DNA of 64,000 nucleotides from Chryseobacterium nepalense (GCF_023195755.1 NZ_CP096203.1:1922001-1986000); one strand, 5' to 3'; numbered from the stretch's first letter, positions 27,534-37,749 are shown. Notes: generated by a model not told the origin, from the letters alone. Made by a program: numbers and translations.

Positions 27534-28073
27534 ATGAAAAGCTTACTATTACTATTTATACTGTGCATTTCTTGTTCCTATCCTAAGGCACAGGAACAAA
27601 TTCTACCATTAAAAACAAAAGGAGAAAGAATGGAAGGTGCATATTATAAAGATTTAGATCATGAACTTGATCCTTTTCTAAGAACTTGGCAAGGAATCTT
27701 TCAGGGAAAAACATTTATTATTACATTTACTAAAATTAAATACTACAGTTCATTTAGTGATTATTTCCAAGATTCAATAATCGGCAAATATAAAATGTTG
27801 GATTCAAATGGAAACTTATTATACTCGACATATAATCTTACAGACAATAAAGTAAAAATTTTAAGTATAGGCTTTAAAGACTATAAAACAAAACTATGGC
27901 TTTCATTCACTGATAAATGCATAGAAGGAGATATCTTAATTCATTTTACTAATTATGAAAAAACACAATTGTACTGGAAGTATATTACAAACCAAACAAT
28001 TGTAACAGACGATTCACAATGTGCTCCTTTCAATGAGATGCCCAGAGGAGAGTATGTAATGAACAAGCTTTAA
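27534..28073 (+). CDS. Secreted hypothetical protein, DUF6705-like, copy 2
   Basis: 179 residues, same length and architecture as the preceding gene, with most differences in residues 30-110 and a nearly identical last third ('DKCIEGDILIHFTNYEKT', 'TDDSQCAPFNEMPRGEYVM'). The DNA of the 3' thirds is also nearly identical, which points to recent tandem duplication or gene conversion. Same signal peptide type. Ends before a strong terminator at 28152. Confidence 0.7.
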   Translation: MKSLLLLFILCISCSYPKAQEQILPLKTKGERMEGAYYKDLDHELDPFLRTWQGIFQGKTFIITFTKIKYYSSFSDYFQDSIIGKYKMLDSNGNLLYSTYNLTDNKVKILSIGFKDYKTKLWLSFTDKCIEGDILIHFTNYEKTQLYWKYITNQTIVTDDSQCAPFNEMPRGEYVMNKL

Positions 28074-28151
28074 CATGAAATTATTGTATAAATTGGGTGA
28101 CTCAAGTATTTTCACAAATTTTTAACAGTTAAAAAATTGTCCTACACAAAC

Positions 28152-28190
28152 AAAAGAGACCGTTTCACCAGTTGTGAAACGGTCTCTTTT
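28152..28190. terminator. Terminator after the paralogue pair
   Basis: Perfect 17-bp stem (28152-28168 and 28174-28190), five-base loop, A and T runs on the two sides; suits both the plus-strand operon and convergent argS. Confidence 0.92.
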
Positions 28191-28272
28191 TAATTTTATT
28201 CTTATCTAAGTACAAAAATAGAATCTGCTAAACTATTTTTAATCCAAATTACTAGTTGAAAATTACATTAAT

Positions 28273-30033
28273 TTACATTCTGTTTACCGTTTCTATTCCC
28301 AGCAAGCGTAAGGATTTTCTTATTGTTTTCGCGGTAAGATCAGACAGATTTAATCTGATCTGCTTTATATTTCCATCTTCCTGAATCATAATAGGATTGC
28401 TCTGATAAAAAGAGTTGTAGGTCTTTACCAGATCATACACATAATTGGCGATCAGTGCAGGGCTTAATACCTCTGCCGCTTTTTGAACGACAACTTTATA
28501 ATTGGCCAGCTGCATGACCAATGCCTTTTCATATTCGTTCAATGAAACATTCCGAACTTCTTTATACTCAAAATCTGCTTTAGCCAGCAATGACTGAATA
28601 CGGGCGTAGGTATACTGAATGAAAGGTCCGGTATTTCCATTAAAGTCAATACTTTCTTCCGGATTGAAGAGCATTTTTTTCTTCGGATCCACTTTGAGCA
28701 TGAAATATTTTAAGGCACCCATTCCTACATTTTCGTAGTTTTCAGCTTTTTCCTCTGCCGTTAAGTTTTCCAGCTTCCCAAGTTCTTCCGCTGCTGTTTT
28801 TGCGATATTGTGCATTTCCTGCATCAGATCATCTGCATCTACTACCGTGCCTTCACGGGATTTCATTTTACCGTTCGGAAGCTCAACCATTCCGTAAGAC
28901 AAATGGTACAGCTGGTCTGCCCATGAATATCCCAGTTTTCCTAAGATTTTAAACAATACCTGGAAATGATAATCCTGTTCATTTCCAACGGTGTAAATTA
29001 ATTTCTGAATATCATTTTGCTTAAAACGCTCTACTGCAGTACCCAAATCCTGGGTCATATACACGGAAGTACCGTCTGAACGTAATAATAATTTCTGATC
29101 AAGACCTTCATCCGTAAGGTCACACCAAACGGAACCATCCTCTTTCTGATAGAGCACTCCTTTATCCAATCCTTCCTGAATAAGATCTTTTCCTAAAATA
29201 TAGGTATTGCTTTCGTACTGAACCTGATCAAAATCTACTCCCAGTCTTTTATAGGTATCGGCAAATCCTTTATATACCCATGAATTCATTTCATTCCAAA
29301 GGTTTCTTACATGCTCATTGCCGTTCTCCCAATCGAGAAGCATCTGTTGAGCTTCTTTCATCAAAGGAGCCTCTTTTTTAGCCTGATCTTCGGACATTCC
29401 CTGAGCCAGAAGCTCTGCAATTTGCAATTTATATTCCTGATCAAATCTAACGTAATAATTTCCTACGAATTTATCACCCTTTATGCCGGTAGAATCCGGC
29501 GTTTCACCGTTTCCGAATTTTTCCCATGCCAGCATTGATTTGCAGATATGAATTCCTCTGTCATTGATGATCTGTGTTTTGATCGCTTCATAACCTGCTT
29601 CTTCAAGGATCTGAGAAACAGAAAAGCCTAATAAATTATTTCTGATATGCCCCAGGTGAAGCGGTTTATTGGTATTCGGTGATGAATATTCCACCATTAC
29701 TGTTGAATCCTTTTTTTCTACAGTGTCAAAGTTTTCCGCTAAAGCGCTGAAATTATCAATAAAGAATTGATTTTTAACTTTAACATTCAGAAATCCTTTC
29801 ACAACATTAAAACTTTCCAGAAGTTCGGTTTGTTCCGTTAAAGCCTGCCCCAGTTCAGTACCGATGGTTTCCGGATTTTTTTTCAGTTGTTTTACCAAAG
29901 GAAAAGTGACGATGGTAAAATCGCCCTCAAACTCTGTTTTATTTTCCTGAACTTCCAGCATAATTCCTTTCAGTTGATAGACATTGAGGATTATTTCCAG
30001 AAGTTTTTCTTCTATTATATTTTTAATATTCAT
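28273..30033 (-). CDS. argS: Arginine-tRNA ligase
   Basis: Class I aminoacyl-tRNA synthetase charging tRNA-Arg, 586 residues, normal length. The HIGH motif is 'PLHLGHIRNN' (HLGH at residues 126-129), and the KMSKS region reads 'GKMKSREGTVV'. The N-terminal additional domain and C-terminal DALR anticodon-binding domain ('FIQYTYARIQSLLAKA', 'ANYVYDLVKTYNSFYQ') are both recognisable. TATATTTG on the coding strand (30081-30074) is a likely -7 box. Confidence 0.97.
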   Translation of the reverse strand: MNIKNIIEEKLLEIILNVYQLKGIMLEVQENKTEFEGDFTIVTFPLVKQLKKNPETIGTELGQALTEQTELLESFNVVKGFLNVKVKNQFFIDNFSALAENFDTVEKKDSTVMVEYSSPNTNKPLHLGHIRNNLLGFSVSQILEEAGYEAIKTQIINDRGIHICKSMLAWEKFGNGETPDSTGIKGDKFVGNYYVRFDQEYKLQIAELLAQGMSEDQAKKEAPLMKEAQQMLLDWENGNEHVRNLWNEMNSWVYKGFADTYKRLGVDFDQVQYESNTYILGKDLIQEGLDKGVLYQKEDGSVWCDLTDEGLDQKLLLRSDGTSVYMTQDLGTAVERFKQNDIQKLIYTVGNEQDYHFQVLFKILGKLGYSWADQLYHLSYGMVELPNGKMKSREGTVVDADDLMQEMHNIAKTAAEELGKLENLTAEEKAENYENVGMGALKYFMLKVDPKKKMLFNPEESIDFNGNTGPFIQYTYARIQSLLAKADFEYKEVRNVSLNEYEKALVMQLANYKVVVQKAAEVLSPALIANYVYDLVKTYNSFYQSNPIMIQEDGNIKQIRLNLSDLTAKTIRKSLRLLGIETVNRM

Positions 30034-30073
30034 TATCTGTTATTTAAAAACCTGTCGTTCTTATTCTCAAATG

Positions 30074-30081
30074 CAAATATA
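30074..30081 (-). promoter_or_regulatory. Probable -7 box of argS
   Basis: TATATTTG on the minus strand, exact consensus, 40 bases before the argS ATG. No -33 TTG. Confidence 0.45.
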
Positions 30082-30088
30082 CGGAAAT

Positions 30089-30110
30089 AAAAAAACCGCC
30101 CGGAGGCGGA
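30089..30110 (-). terminator. Terminator of the SusCD operon
   Basis: Short GC stem (CCGCC at 30096-30100, GGCGG at 30105-30109) with a T7 run on the minus strand, 33 bases after the SusD stop. Confidence 0.8.
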
Positions 30111-30142
30111 TTAAATATGAATGTTAACTAATGTGCTTAAAA

Positions 30143-31582
30143 TTAAAACTTGTCCCAGAATATTTTGGTCGTTAACTTGTCACCTCCAATAGCAGCTGAA
30201 GCAGCAGACCAATTAGATCCATTGACAGATTGTTCCCTAACAGGATATGTCATTCTTACCGGAACTTTGCCACCTGCTTCAGGAGCAGCTGTAGAAGGAG
30301 CAGATAAAATCGGATAATCCAATCTTCTATAAAAGTTCCAAGATGTTTGCCCTTGATTAAAGAAAGCTGCCCAAGCTTGTAAACCTATAGACTCTTTCCA
30401 ATTACCAGCATTATAAGGATGTGCTGCTAGATATGCAGAAGCATCTGCAGAAGCTATTCCCCATTCATTCATTGAAGCCTGAACAGCAGTTGCATAAGCC
30501 GTTGCAGGAGCTGAAGTACCCCATCTAGCTGCAGCTTCAGCAAGATAGAATGCTACTTCTGTGTAATTCAAGATAATACCCGGATGGTCTGGTTCATGTG
30601 CAAATTCTCCAATCCTAGAATATACATCAACTTCGCCTGGCTGACCTACATCTTGTCCTAGATATTCATCGTCTTCATTCAGCTGATAATATACTGATAT
30701 TCTTGGATCTGCATTAGCTTTTAAAAAATTAACAAAAGGGGCTGCAGCAATATAATCATCTCTACCGCTAGCTACTAATGCATCGTAAAGAGGATTATAA
30801 TTCGGAGAAGCCGTTTGGTAAGGTAATTGGCAATTGTCTCCTGCAGAAGTCATTACTCCGCCTGCTATAGCATTTGCTACAGTAGATTGTGCTAGTGAAG
30901 GATTAGAGTCAGCAATAGCAATACCTAATTTTAACAATAAAGAATTCCCAAACTTTTTCCATTTTGCGGTATCTCCCTGATAATAATAATCACCTGCGCC
31001 AAAAGAACTTCCACTGGTAAGCGCCAGCACATCGTCTTTAGCTCTTTGTATTAGAGAACTGTATATTGTAGCTGCATCATCATAAACTGGAAGAGGATAT
31101 GCATCTAATTGCAATGCTTGAGAATAAGGAATATTTCCAAATGTATCCACTAAATTTTGATAGGTATATACCATCATTAAATCTACGATTGCCAATTGAT
31201 TCTTTTTTGTCACCGGCCATGTTGATACTTCTGCAGCAGCAGGTGTATAAGCTTCAATCAGGCCTTTAGCCTTGCTCAGATTATTAAGCACCTGAACATA
31301 ATTATCTGTCCAAATGTTATTTGAAACGTTTCTGTTAACAAAGTCATAATTACTTTCATTAACATATGTTGTTTCTTGCCAATATTGCATTGTTAATCTA
31401 AAGTTATTTTCATTAACACTTGGAGTATTAACATAGTCTGATAAAGATTTTTGAGCATAAGATACTACAGATTCAGCAGTTGTAGTATATGCAACGTTTG
31501 GATCTTCATTAATGCTATCGTCTACACTACAGCTATTTAGCAATAGCATTGAGAATAAGCTGCCTATTATTATTTTTTTCAT
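30143..31582 (-). CDS. SusD/RagB-like outer-membrane lipoprotein
   Basis: Substrate-binding lipoprotein lid of a SusCD importer, 479 residues. The signal peptide ends in a lipobox ('LLLNSC', Cys18), and the text fits the SusD-like_2 subgroup: TPR-like helices such as 'QLAIVDLMMVYTYQNLVDTFG' and 'KWKKFGNSLLLKLGIAIAD', with the C-terminal 'VPVRMTYPVREQSVN'. It follows the SusC gene by 10 bases. No carbohydrate-active enzyme or regulator is adjacent, so the ligand (glycan, peptide or other) is unknown. Confidence 0.92.
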   Translation of the reverse strand: MKKIIIGSLFSMLLLNSCSVDDSINEDPNVAYTTTAESVVSYAQKSLSDYVNTPSVNENNFRLTMQYWQETTYVNESNYDFVNRNVSNNIWTDNYVQVLNNLSKAKGLIEAYTPAAAEVSTWPVTKKNQLAIVDLMMVYTYQNLVDTFGNIPYSQALQLDAYPLPVYDDAATIYSSLIQRAKDDVLALTSGSSFGAGDYYYQGDTAKWKKFGNSLLLKLGIAIADSNPSLAQSTVANAIAGGVMTSAGDNCQLPYQTASPNYNPLYDALVASGRDDYIAAAPFVNFLKANADPRISVYYQLNEDDEYLGQDVGQPGEVDVYSRIGEFAHEPDHPGIILNYTEVAFYLAEAAARWGTSAPATAYATAVQASMNEWGIASADASAYLAAHPYNAGNWKESIGLQAWAAFFNQGQTSWNFYRRLDYPILSAPSTAAPEAGGKVPVRMTYPVREQSVNGSNWSAASAAIGGDKLTTKIFWDKF

Positions 31583-31592
31583 TTTTTCCTGT

Positions 31593-34500
31593 TTAGAAGT
31601 TAGCTTTTAAAGTGAACGCAATATTACGAGTTGTTGGCATAGGTCCTGACTGATACCCTTGGATATTTCCTGATGATAAACCAGCTTCCGGATCAGAATA
31701 AGGTAGGTTTTTATGGATAATCCATAAATTAGTTCCAACTAAGCCAACAGTTAAATCCCTCAAAAAAGTTGAGCCCAACAAGCTGTCTGGTAATTTATAG
31801 CTAATTGAAACTTCTCTTAATTTAACAAAGCTTGCATCATAAACAAATGCTGCTGGTGGCGGGTCTGTCCCTAAAACCTGACTTGATTGTGATCTATCTA
31901 ACCTTATCGTGTTTGCCACAAAATTATTAGGATTAGTAGGGTCAACCATTACACCTGGTAAAATCACACCCCCACCGTTAGCCAGCGTATTTCTGACAGG
32001 ATTTCCTAAATCATTCAATCCAACCGAATCAGGATAAATACCCGTTCCGTAACCATAAAATTGATCTAATGAAAATACTTTTCCTCCTTGTTTAAAATCA
32101 ATTAAAAAGCTAAGAGAAAAATCTTTAAAGGTAAGGCTATTCCTTAAACCTCCCATCCATTTTGCCTGGAATGAACCTAGATTATTATCTGATGAAGCCG
32201 TAGATAAATATGCTCCGTTACTACCAACAATTTTTTGTCCGTCAGGTGAGTAAACAAAATCTGCTCCCCAAATAGTACCATAATCATATCCTAACGGCGC
32301 ATTAATAGAAACTCCCCCTTGTAAACTTCCTAATTGTAGATTTTCAATTCCAGGAGCCAATTCTGTTACTTTAGTGTTAGGATTTGCCCAATTAACATTG
32401 ATATCCCATGTAAAGTCTGTTGTTTTAATAGGCATTATGTGTCCCGAAATTTCAAATCCTTTAGTTTCTAACGTTCCTGTGTTAGCAACTCGATTTGAAA
32501 ATCCACTACTTGTAGTAACTGGTAATTCCAAAATCTGATCGAATGCTCTGTTTCTATACCAAGACACATCAAATCCGATTCTATTTTTTAAAAATTCCAT
32601 ATTTAGTCCAAGCTCAATATTGTTTAACCTTTGCGGTTTAATTGCCTGGTTCCTTGCCAGTGTACTTGATGCGTACATTGGACTTGTAAAAGGATTCTGA
32701 GCTATATATCTATCTCTGATGTTATCAGCATTTGTATCAGATCCGACTAGTGCATAAGCGGCTCTTAATTTACCAAAAGATAGCCAGGATTGATCTATTA
32801 AGTTGGAAAAGACAAAACTTCCTGACACAGAAGGATACCAATATACATTATTATTATCCGGTAAGGTACTAGACTGATCTCTTCTAACCGTTCCCTCAAT
32901 ATAGTAAGTTCCTTTATATCCAACGGAAGCTTGAGCAAATGCTCCAAATATTCTTTTTTCAGTAGAAACTATAACTGGTAGTGCTGGAGCTGATACAGAG
33001 TTACTTATTGTATATAACCCTGGAATATAGAGCCCTCCAGATGTTGATTGTTGATTTGATTCAAATGACTGAACATTTAAATTAGTTCCTAACAAAGCAT
33101 TAATGTTAAAATCTCCAAGATTTTTTTTGTATGTCGCTATAAAATCATAATTGGTTTCAGAAGCATTATAGTTTGATAAAGCATAGCCGGAAGGCTGATC
33201 GACATCATTTAATCCAAAAATTGCTGCAACTGAACCAACCGCTCTTCTTTCTTCCACTTTCATTGTATAACCATCTCTACCAACTCTTGCCAATAAATTA
33301 ATATCCGGTGTAAGATCGTAGTTTAAACTTGCATTGATTGCTAATCTGTCTCTTGCATCAGTTTGATAGTTTTCATATACCTTAAAATAAGGGTTATCCC
33401 AATATTGAGGTGCAATGTTAGTAATACTTCTTATGTTCCATGTATAATTCTGGCGAGACAAATTATATAAAGCTTCTTGCTCCTTCAAATCTACATTGGT
33501 AGCCCACCATTGTCTAAAGTTTGACATTATGTTATCTCCATATCCGGTAGAATTTCTTCCTTGTGTTCTTTGAGTAACAAAATTTGTGTATAAGTTAGCC
33601 GTTAGTTTATCTGTAAATTTATAGCTTGCATTTCCTGAAAAATTATTCTTGTTTAATTTACTATTAGGCATTATATCAGTTGCATAAGTATTTCCATAAG
33701 AGAATCTATAAGTTGCAACATCATTTCCTCCGTTTAATGAGATATTATTTACAGTATTTGTACCAACATTGAAAAATTCTATTGGTCCATTTTCTGCCAC
33801 TCTCCAAGGTGTCCTTTGTCCAAAAGTTGGTGATCCCGGGATAAATGCTCCATATTGCCAAACTAACTGACCATTATATGCTGATCCATACGAAGCATCA
33901 TTTCCAAATACCACTCTCGGAGTGCCTTGATATAATGTGCTACTAAAACTTGTGCCTGTATATCCCTGTCCGTATTCTGTTTGATATTCTGGAAAAGTTT
34001 CCTTATCAATTGAAGAAACGGTAAAAGAAGAGTTAAACTCTACACCTATTCCTTTTTTCCTTTTACTACCCTTTTTTGTGGTAATTATAATAGCTCCGTT
34101 CTGAGCTCTGGAACCATACAAAGCCGTAGCTGCGGCTCCTTTAAGCACGTTAATAGTTTCAATATCATTCGGGTTTATATCCGATGCCGTATTTCCATAA
34201 TCATACCCCGCTCTACCAGTTACCTGATCTGTCGAGTTTAAATTACTATTTAAGATAGGAACTCCATCAACAACAAATAAGGCTTGATTATTTCCTTTTA
34301 GGGATTTAAAGCCTCTCAAAACAACATTGATTGACCCACCAAAATTAGTTCCTTGTTTAATTTCTAAACCTGCAACTTTTCCCGATAAATTATTCAAAAA
34401 ATTTGTAGTAGGAGCAGTACTAATATCTTCTCCTTTTACTTCTTGAGAAGAGTACCCCAAAGATTTTTTTTCTCTTTTGATTCCCAGTGCGGTAACAACC

Positions 34501-34610
34501 ACACCTTCGATGTCTTGCGTTTTAACTGTATCACTCTTTGGCTGTACCTGTGCTATAGCAAAAGACGATGACAGTACGGATGCAAGTACACCCATTGTTA
34601 GTTTCTTCAT
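31593..34610 (-). CDS. SusC/RagA-family TonB-linked outer-membrane protein
   Basis: 1005-residue TonB-dependent barrel. After the signal peptide ('MKKLTMGVLASVLSSSFAIA') the TonB-plug begins almost at once ('DIEGVVVTALGIKREKKSLG', 'VLKGAAATALYGSRAQNG'), so the usual N-terminal carboxypeptidase-like domain is absent. The barrel ends '...TRNIAFTLKANF' with terminal Phe. Works with the SusD protein downstream to import an oligomer. A near-consensus promoter lies at 34632-34661, and the upstream 500 bases are very AT-rich. Confidence 0.95.
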   Translation of the reverse strand: MKKLTMGVLASVLSSSFAIAQVQPKSDTVKTQDIEGVVVTALGIKREKKSLGYSSQEVKGEDISTAPTTNFLNNLSGKVAGLEIKQGTNFGGSINVVLRGFKSLKGNNQALFVVDGVPILNSNLNSTDQVTGRAGYDYGNTASDINPNDIETINVLKGAAATALYGSRAQNGAIIITTKKGSKRKKGIGVEFNSSFTVSSIDKETFPEYQTEYGQGYTGTSFSSTLYQGTPRVVFGNDASYGSAYNGQLVWQYGAFIPGSPTFGQRTPWRVAENGPIEFFNVGTNTVNNISLNGGNDVATYRFSYGNTYATDIMPNSKLNKNNFSGNASYKFTDKLTANLYTNFVTQRTQGRNSTGYGDNIMSNFRQWWATNVDLKEQEALYNLSRQNYTWNIRSITNIAPQYWDNPYFKVYENYQTDARDRLAINASLNYDLTPDINLLARVGRDGYTMKVEERRAVGSVAAIFGLNDVDQPSGYALSNYNASETNYDFIATYKKNLGDFNINALLGTNLNVQSFESNQQSTSGGLYIPGLYTISNSVSAPALPVIVSTEKRIFGAFAQASVGYKGTYYIEGTVRRDQSSTLPDNNNVYWYPSVSGSFVFSNLIDQSWLSFGKLRAAYALVGSDTNADNIRDRYIAQNPFTSPMYASSTLARNQAIKPQRLNNIELGLNMEFLKNRIGFDVSWYRNRAFDQILELPVTTSSGFSNRVANTGTLETKGFEISGHIMPIKTTDFTWDINVNWANPNTKVTELAPGIENLQLGSLQGGVSINAPLGYDYGTIWGADFVYSPDGQKIVGSNGAYLSTASSDNNLGSFQAKWMGGLRNSLTFKDFSLSFLIDFKQGGKVFSLDQFYGYGTGIYPDSVGLNDLGNPVRNTLANGGGVILPGVMVDPTNPNNFVANTIRLDRSQSSQVLGTDPPPAAFVYDASFVKLREVSISYKLPDSLLGSTFLRDLTVGLVGTNLWIIHKNLPYSDPEAGLSSGNIQGYQSGPMPTTRNIAFTLKANF

Positions 34611-34631
34611 ATCTAATTAAATTTTGCTAAA

Positions 34632-34661
34632 CAAAGTTTAAAAACTTTCTTAAAATGGCAA
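34632..34661 (-). promoter_or_regulatory. Probable promoter of the SusCD operon
   Basis: On the minus strand TTG (34661-34659), then 19 bases, then AAACTTTG (34639-34632), one base off TAnnTTTG with ideal spacing. Leader of about 15-20 bases. Confidence 0.6.
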
Positions 34662-35129
34662 AAGAAAATTGATAAAAATTAACAATTATTCAAAAAAAAA
34701 CACTTATCCCTTTAAATAAATCATAATATTTTGTTAATTATATTTTTTTTAACAAATAGCATACAATGTAATGGATTTTAAATTATATATAAAACAATTT
34801 TCTCTAATTGTTATTTTCTATATTTATTTGTGATGAAAAAAATATCCATAATAAGTGATAAACAATATGTTACAATTTAATATTTCACTAATAAGAAAAC
34901 GAAAAATAAACAACATACCATGCACTGCATATAATTTATTTTTAATATTTCTTAATTTTAACATTTAGACTGCTAAAATAAATTTTAAAATTTGATTAAA
35001 TACAACACTCTTTTGTTAATGATAATTACCCAAACTTTTTTACTTTTTTCATTGTTTTTTAATTCATATAACTACAAATAAATTAACTTTAATTTTTTAA
35101 TTTTACAACGTTAATTTAGAACAACAGAC
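34662..35129. other. AT-rich non-coding stretch between susC and rnhB
   Basis: About 470 bases of very AT-rich sequence between divergent genes, without credible coding frames, hairpins or repeats. It may hold activator sites for the uptake operon, but nothing specific was recognised. Confidence 0.6.
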
Positions 35130-35735
35130 ATGGATTTACTTAAAAAATGGTCGGTTTTTTACGTTGAAGCAGGATGCGATGAGGTAGGCCGGGGCTGTTT
35201 AAGTGGTCCGGTGGTAGCAGCAGCAGTTATTTTGGATGAAAATTTTAACCAAAACATGGTGAATGATTCCAAGAAACTGAATTTTAAGACAAGAATGGAT
35301 CTCGATCAGTATATAAAAGACAATGTGAAAGATTATGCGATTGCTGAACTTCCTGCCGGATTTATAGATGAACATAACATTCTTAATGCAAGCATCCATG
35401 CGATGCATCAGGCTTTGGATAAGCTTAGTATACGCCCCGAACTTATTCTGGTAGACGGAAACCGGTTCCACCCATACAATTTTATTCCCCATCAATGTAT
35501 TGTAAAAGGCGATTCGAAGGTTTTATCTATTGCCGCGGCTTCTATTTTAGCGAAGAATTACAGAGATAAATTAATGATTGAACTTCATGATGAGCATCCT
35601 GAATATGGATGGAATACAAATTTCGGTTATGCAACGAAAAAACATCAGCAGGCATTAGTAGAATTTGGACCAACAAAGTATCACAGAAGATCATTTCGTT
35701 TGGATTACAGCATTCAAGATGAGTGTCTTGATTAA
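35130..35735 (+). CDS. rnhB: Ribonuclease HII
   Basis: Endonuclease removing RNA from RNA-DNA hybrids and single ribonucleotides from DNA. 201 residues, typical of RNase HII. The first acidic motif 'GCDEVGRGCLSGPVVAAA' supplies Asp17 and Glu18; further catalytic acidic residues are in 'LILVDGNRF' and the 'VKGDSKVLSIAAASILAK' motif is diagnostic. Divergent from susC and closed by a strong terminator shared with convergent yidC. Confidence 0.97.
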   Translation: MDLLKKWSVFYVEAGCDEVGRGCLSGPVVAAAVILDENFNQNMVNDSKKLNFKTRMDLDQYIKDNVKDYAIAELPAGFIDEHNILNASIHAMHQALDKLSIRPELILVDGNRFHPYNFIPHQCIVKGDSKVLSIAAASILAKNYRDKLMIELHDEHPEYGWNTNFGYATKKHQQALVEFGPTKYHRRSFRLDYSIQDECLD

Positions 35736-35745
35736 GTTATTAATA

Positions 35746-35775
35746 AAAAAAGAGAAGCATTTGCTTCTCTTTTTA
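35746..35775. terminator. Terminator between rnhB and yidC
   Basis: Twelve-base arms (35748-35759 and 35762-35773) flanked by A and T runs; bidirectional between convergent genes. Confidence 0.88.
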
Positions 35776-35786
35776 GTTTTATTGAA

Positions 35787-37586
35787 TTATTTCTTTTTAT
35801 TTTTTTGCTGCTCCTGATATTTTTGTTGCTCCTGAGCCTTTTCCATCATTTCTCTCATTCGTTTCTGAAACTTTCCTTCAGTTTTTGGCTTTTCTTTATT
35901 AGCCTGAATCTGCGCATGAATTTTTTTCTCATCCAGGATGACATATTTAATCACAAGGATAATTAAGATATTAATGGCATTTGATACAAAATAATACCAT
36001 GAAAGACCGGATGCAGAAGTGTTCAGGAAGAATAAGAATGTAACCGGGAAAATATACATTAATACTTTCATATTCGGCATTCCTTCCTGTTGAGGCTGCT
36101 GCATATTTCCTGAAGTCATAATGGTATAAATTAAAATCACAATGGTACATGCAATCGCAAAAATACTCAGGTGATCTCCCAGGAAAGGAACTTTAAACGG
36201 CAATTTAATCAAATCATCATAAGCCGTTAAATCTTTTGCGAACCAGAACCCCTGTCCTCTCAAATCAATAAAATTCGGGAAGAAACGGAATAACGCGTAG
36301 AAAATAGGAATCTGCACCAAGGCCGGCAAACATCCCGCCATCTGGTTAACTCCGGCTTTACGGTAAACTTCCATTGTGGCCTGCTGTTTTTTCATTGGGT
36401 CGGCATCTTTCAGTTTTGCATTCACCTCATCGATTTCAGGACGAATTACTCTCATCATGGCACTCAGCTTGTGCTGTTTGTACATGATTGGAGACAAGAT
36501 CAGTTTAACAATAATCGTCATCAGGAAGATTACCCAACCTGCTGTAATTCCCCAGTCGGCAATGATATTGTACATCGGAATGAAGAAATAACGGTTCATT
36601 GCACCAATGAAAGACCAGCCTAGAGGAAGAATTTCGTCAAAATTTTTATCGTAAGATTTCAATAAAGGTAAATCCAGCGGCATAAAATACCATGTGAAAT
36701 CCTGGTTCAGCTCACTTCCCGTCATCTGTACAAAACCTTCATAATTCAGTTTTTTCAGATATTCTCCTTCTTCAATCGTTTCCTGGTTTCCCTTACTTTG
36801 GGTAAATCCTGTTTTAGATTCAATTACAGAAGCAAAGAACTGCTGTTTTACCCCGATCCAGTTCAGGGTTTCCTTATCTTCTTCCATCGTCGTCCTTCCG
36901 TCATAATCATAATTTTTATAATTATTAAAGGCGTAGGAGAATTCCGAGTGAGACTGTTCCTGAGCTCTACCCTTTTCAAGGTTTCTTACATTGTAATCCC
37001 AGATAAAATCAGCTTTGTTATCCGAAGTAATTTTTGCAAGCCCCTGTGTTCTTACTTTAAAATCAAGCGTATATTTCGGAAGTAAAGTATAAATAAACTG
37101 AATAACAGCACCATTATAATTTGCCGTCATCGTTACCGCATTTCCATTAACTGTAGGAGAAAATACAAGATCTTTTGTATTGATTACTTTTCCTGTTTTA
37201 TCTTTAAACTGAAAACCGTAATTCGAATTATTTTTTGTGATTAAATAAAGCGGAAGATCTGCCTTATCTGTTTTATGATCGTATGCTTTATACTCTGCAA
37301 GCTCCACTTTCGAAACCTGTCCTCCAAGACTGTTGAATTCTACCTTCAGTTCTTTGTTGGAAAGATTGGCTGTCTGAATAGCATTCGGAGTTACATTAGG
37401 ATTGATATTGTTTGCCTGAGATGGTTTTACGGCATTTTTTACCTGCTCGGTTTTTTGTTGTTCAGCCTTTATCTGTTCTTCCTTGGATTGTTTATTCTGA
37501 AAATAAAACATAAATCCGAAAAGCACCAAACATAAAACCGCAAAACTGATAATCTGACTTTTATCGAGTCCGTTGTTCTGTTGCAT
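35787..37586 (-). CDS. yidC: Membrane protein insertase YidC
   Basis: Inner-membrane insertase, 599 residues. One N-terminal helix ('IISFAVLCLVLFGFMFYF') is followed by a large periplasmic domain (about residues 30-340) and the five-helix Oxa1-type core ('WGITAGWVIFLMTIIVKLIL', 'VNQMAGCLPALVQIPIFYALF', 'WYYFVSNAINILIILVIKYV'). The C-terminus is a basic, Gln-rich tail that can contact ribosomes. Next after pyrG on the same strand but separated by two hairpins; a TATTTTTG word (37665-37658) could give it its own promoter. Confidence 0.97.
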   Translation of the reverse strand: MQQNNGLDKSQIISFAVLCLVLFGFMFYFQNKQSKEEQIKAEQQKTEQVKNAVKPSQANNINPNVTPNAIQTANLSNKELKVEFNSLGGQVSKVELAEYKAYDHKTDKADLPLYLITKNNSNYGFQFKDKTGKVINTKDLVFSPTVNGNAVTMTANYNGAVIQFIYTLLPKYTLDFKVRTQGLAKITSDNKADFIWDYNVRNLEKGRAQEQSHSEFSYAFNNYKNYDYDGRTTMEEDKETLNWIGVKQQFFASVIESKTGFTQSKGNQETIEEGEYLKKLNYEGFVQMTGSELNQDFTWYFMPLDLPLLKSYDKNFDEILPLGWSFIGAMNRYFFIPMYNIIADWGITAGWVIFLMTIIVKLILSPIMYKQHKLSAMMRVIRPEIDEVNAKLKDADPMKKQQATMEVYRKAGVNQMAGCLPALVQIPIFYALFRFFPNFIDLRGQGFWFAKDLTAYDDLIKLPFKVPFLGDHLSIFAIACTIVILIYTIMTSGNMQQPQQEGMPNMKVLMYIFPVTFLFFLNTSASGLSWYYFVSNAINILIILVIKYVILDEKKIHAQIQANKEKPKTEGKFQKRMREMMEKAQEQQKYQEQQKNKKK

Positions 37587-37657
37587 TTTATTTTAATTAA
37601 TTTTTTACCTGTTTAAATTTAATGTATATCAAACTGATTTACATTTTTTCGAGTCGA

Positions 37658-37665
37658 CAAAAATA
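37658..37665 (-). promoter_or_regulatory. Possible -7 box of yidC
   Basis: TATTTTTG on the minus strand, 71 bases before the yidC ATG; no TTG at proper spacing. Confidence 0.4.
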
Positions 37666-37705
37666 CTGTTTTTTTATCAAACCTCTATACAATACTGTGT
37701 TACTA

Positions 37706-37749
37706 TATAATAAACTCAGGCTGAGAATAATCAGTCTGAGTTTATTATA
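37706..37749 (-). terminator. Hairpin 2 after pyrG
   Basis: Fourteen-base perfect arms (37706-37719 and 37736-37749) with a 16-base loop. T run is poor, so it may be a processing or backup termination hairpin. Confidence 0.5.
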
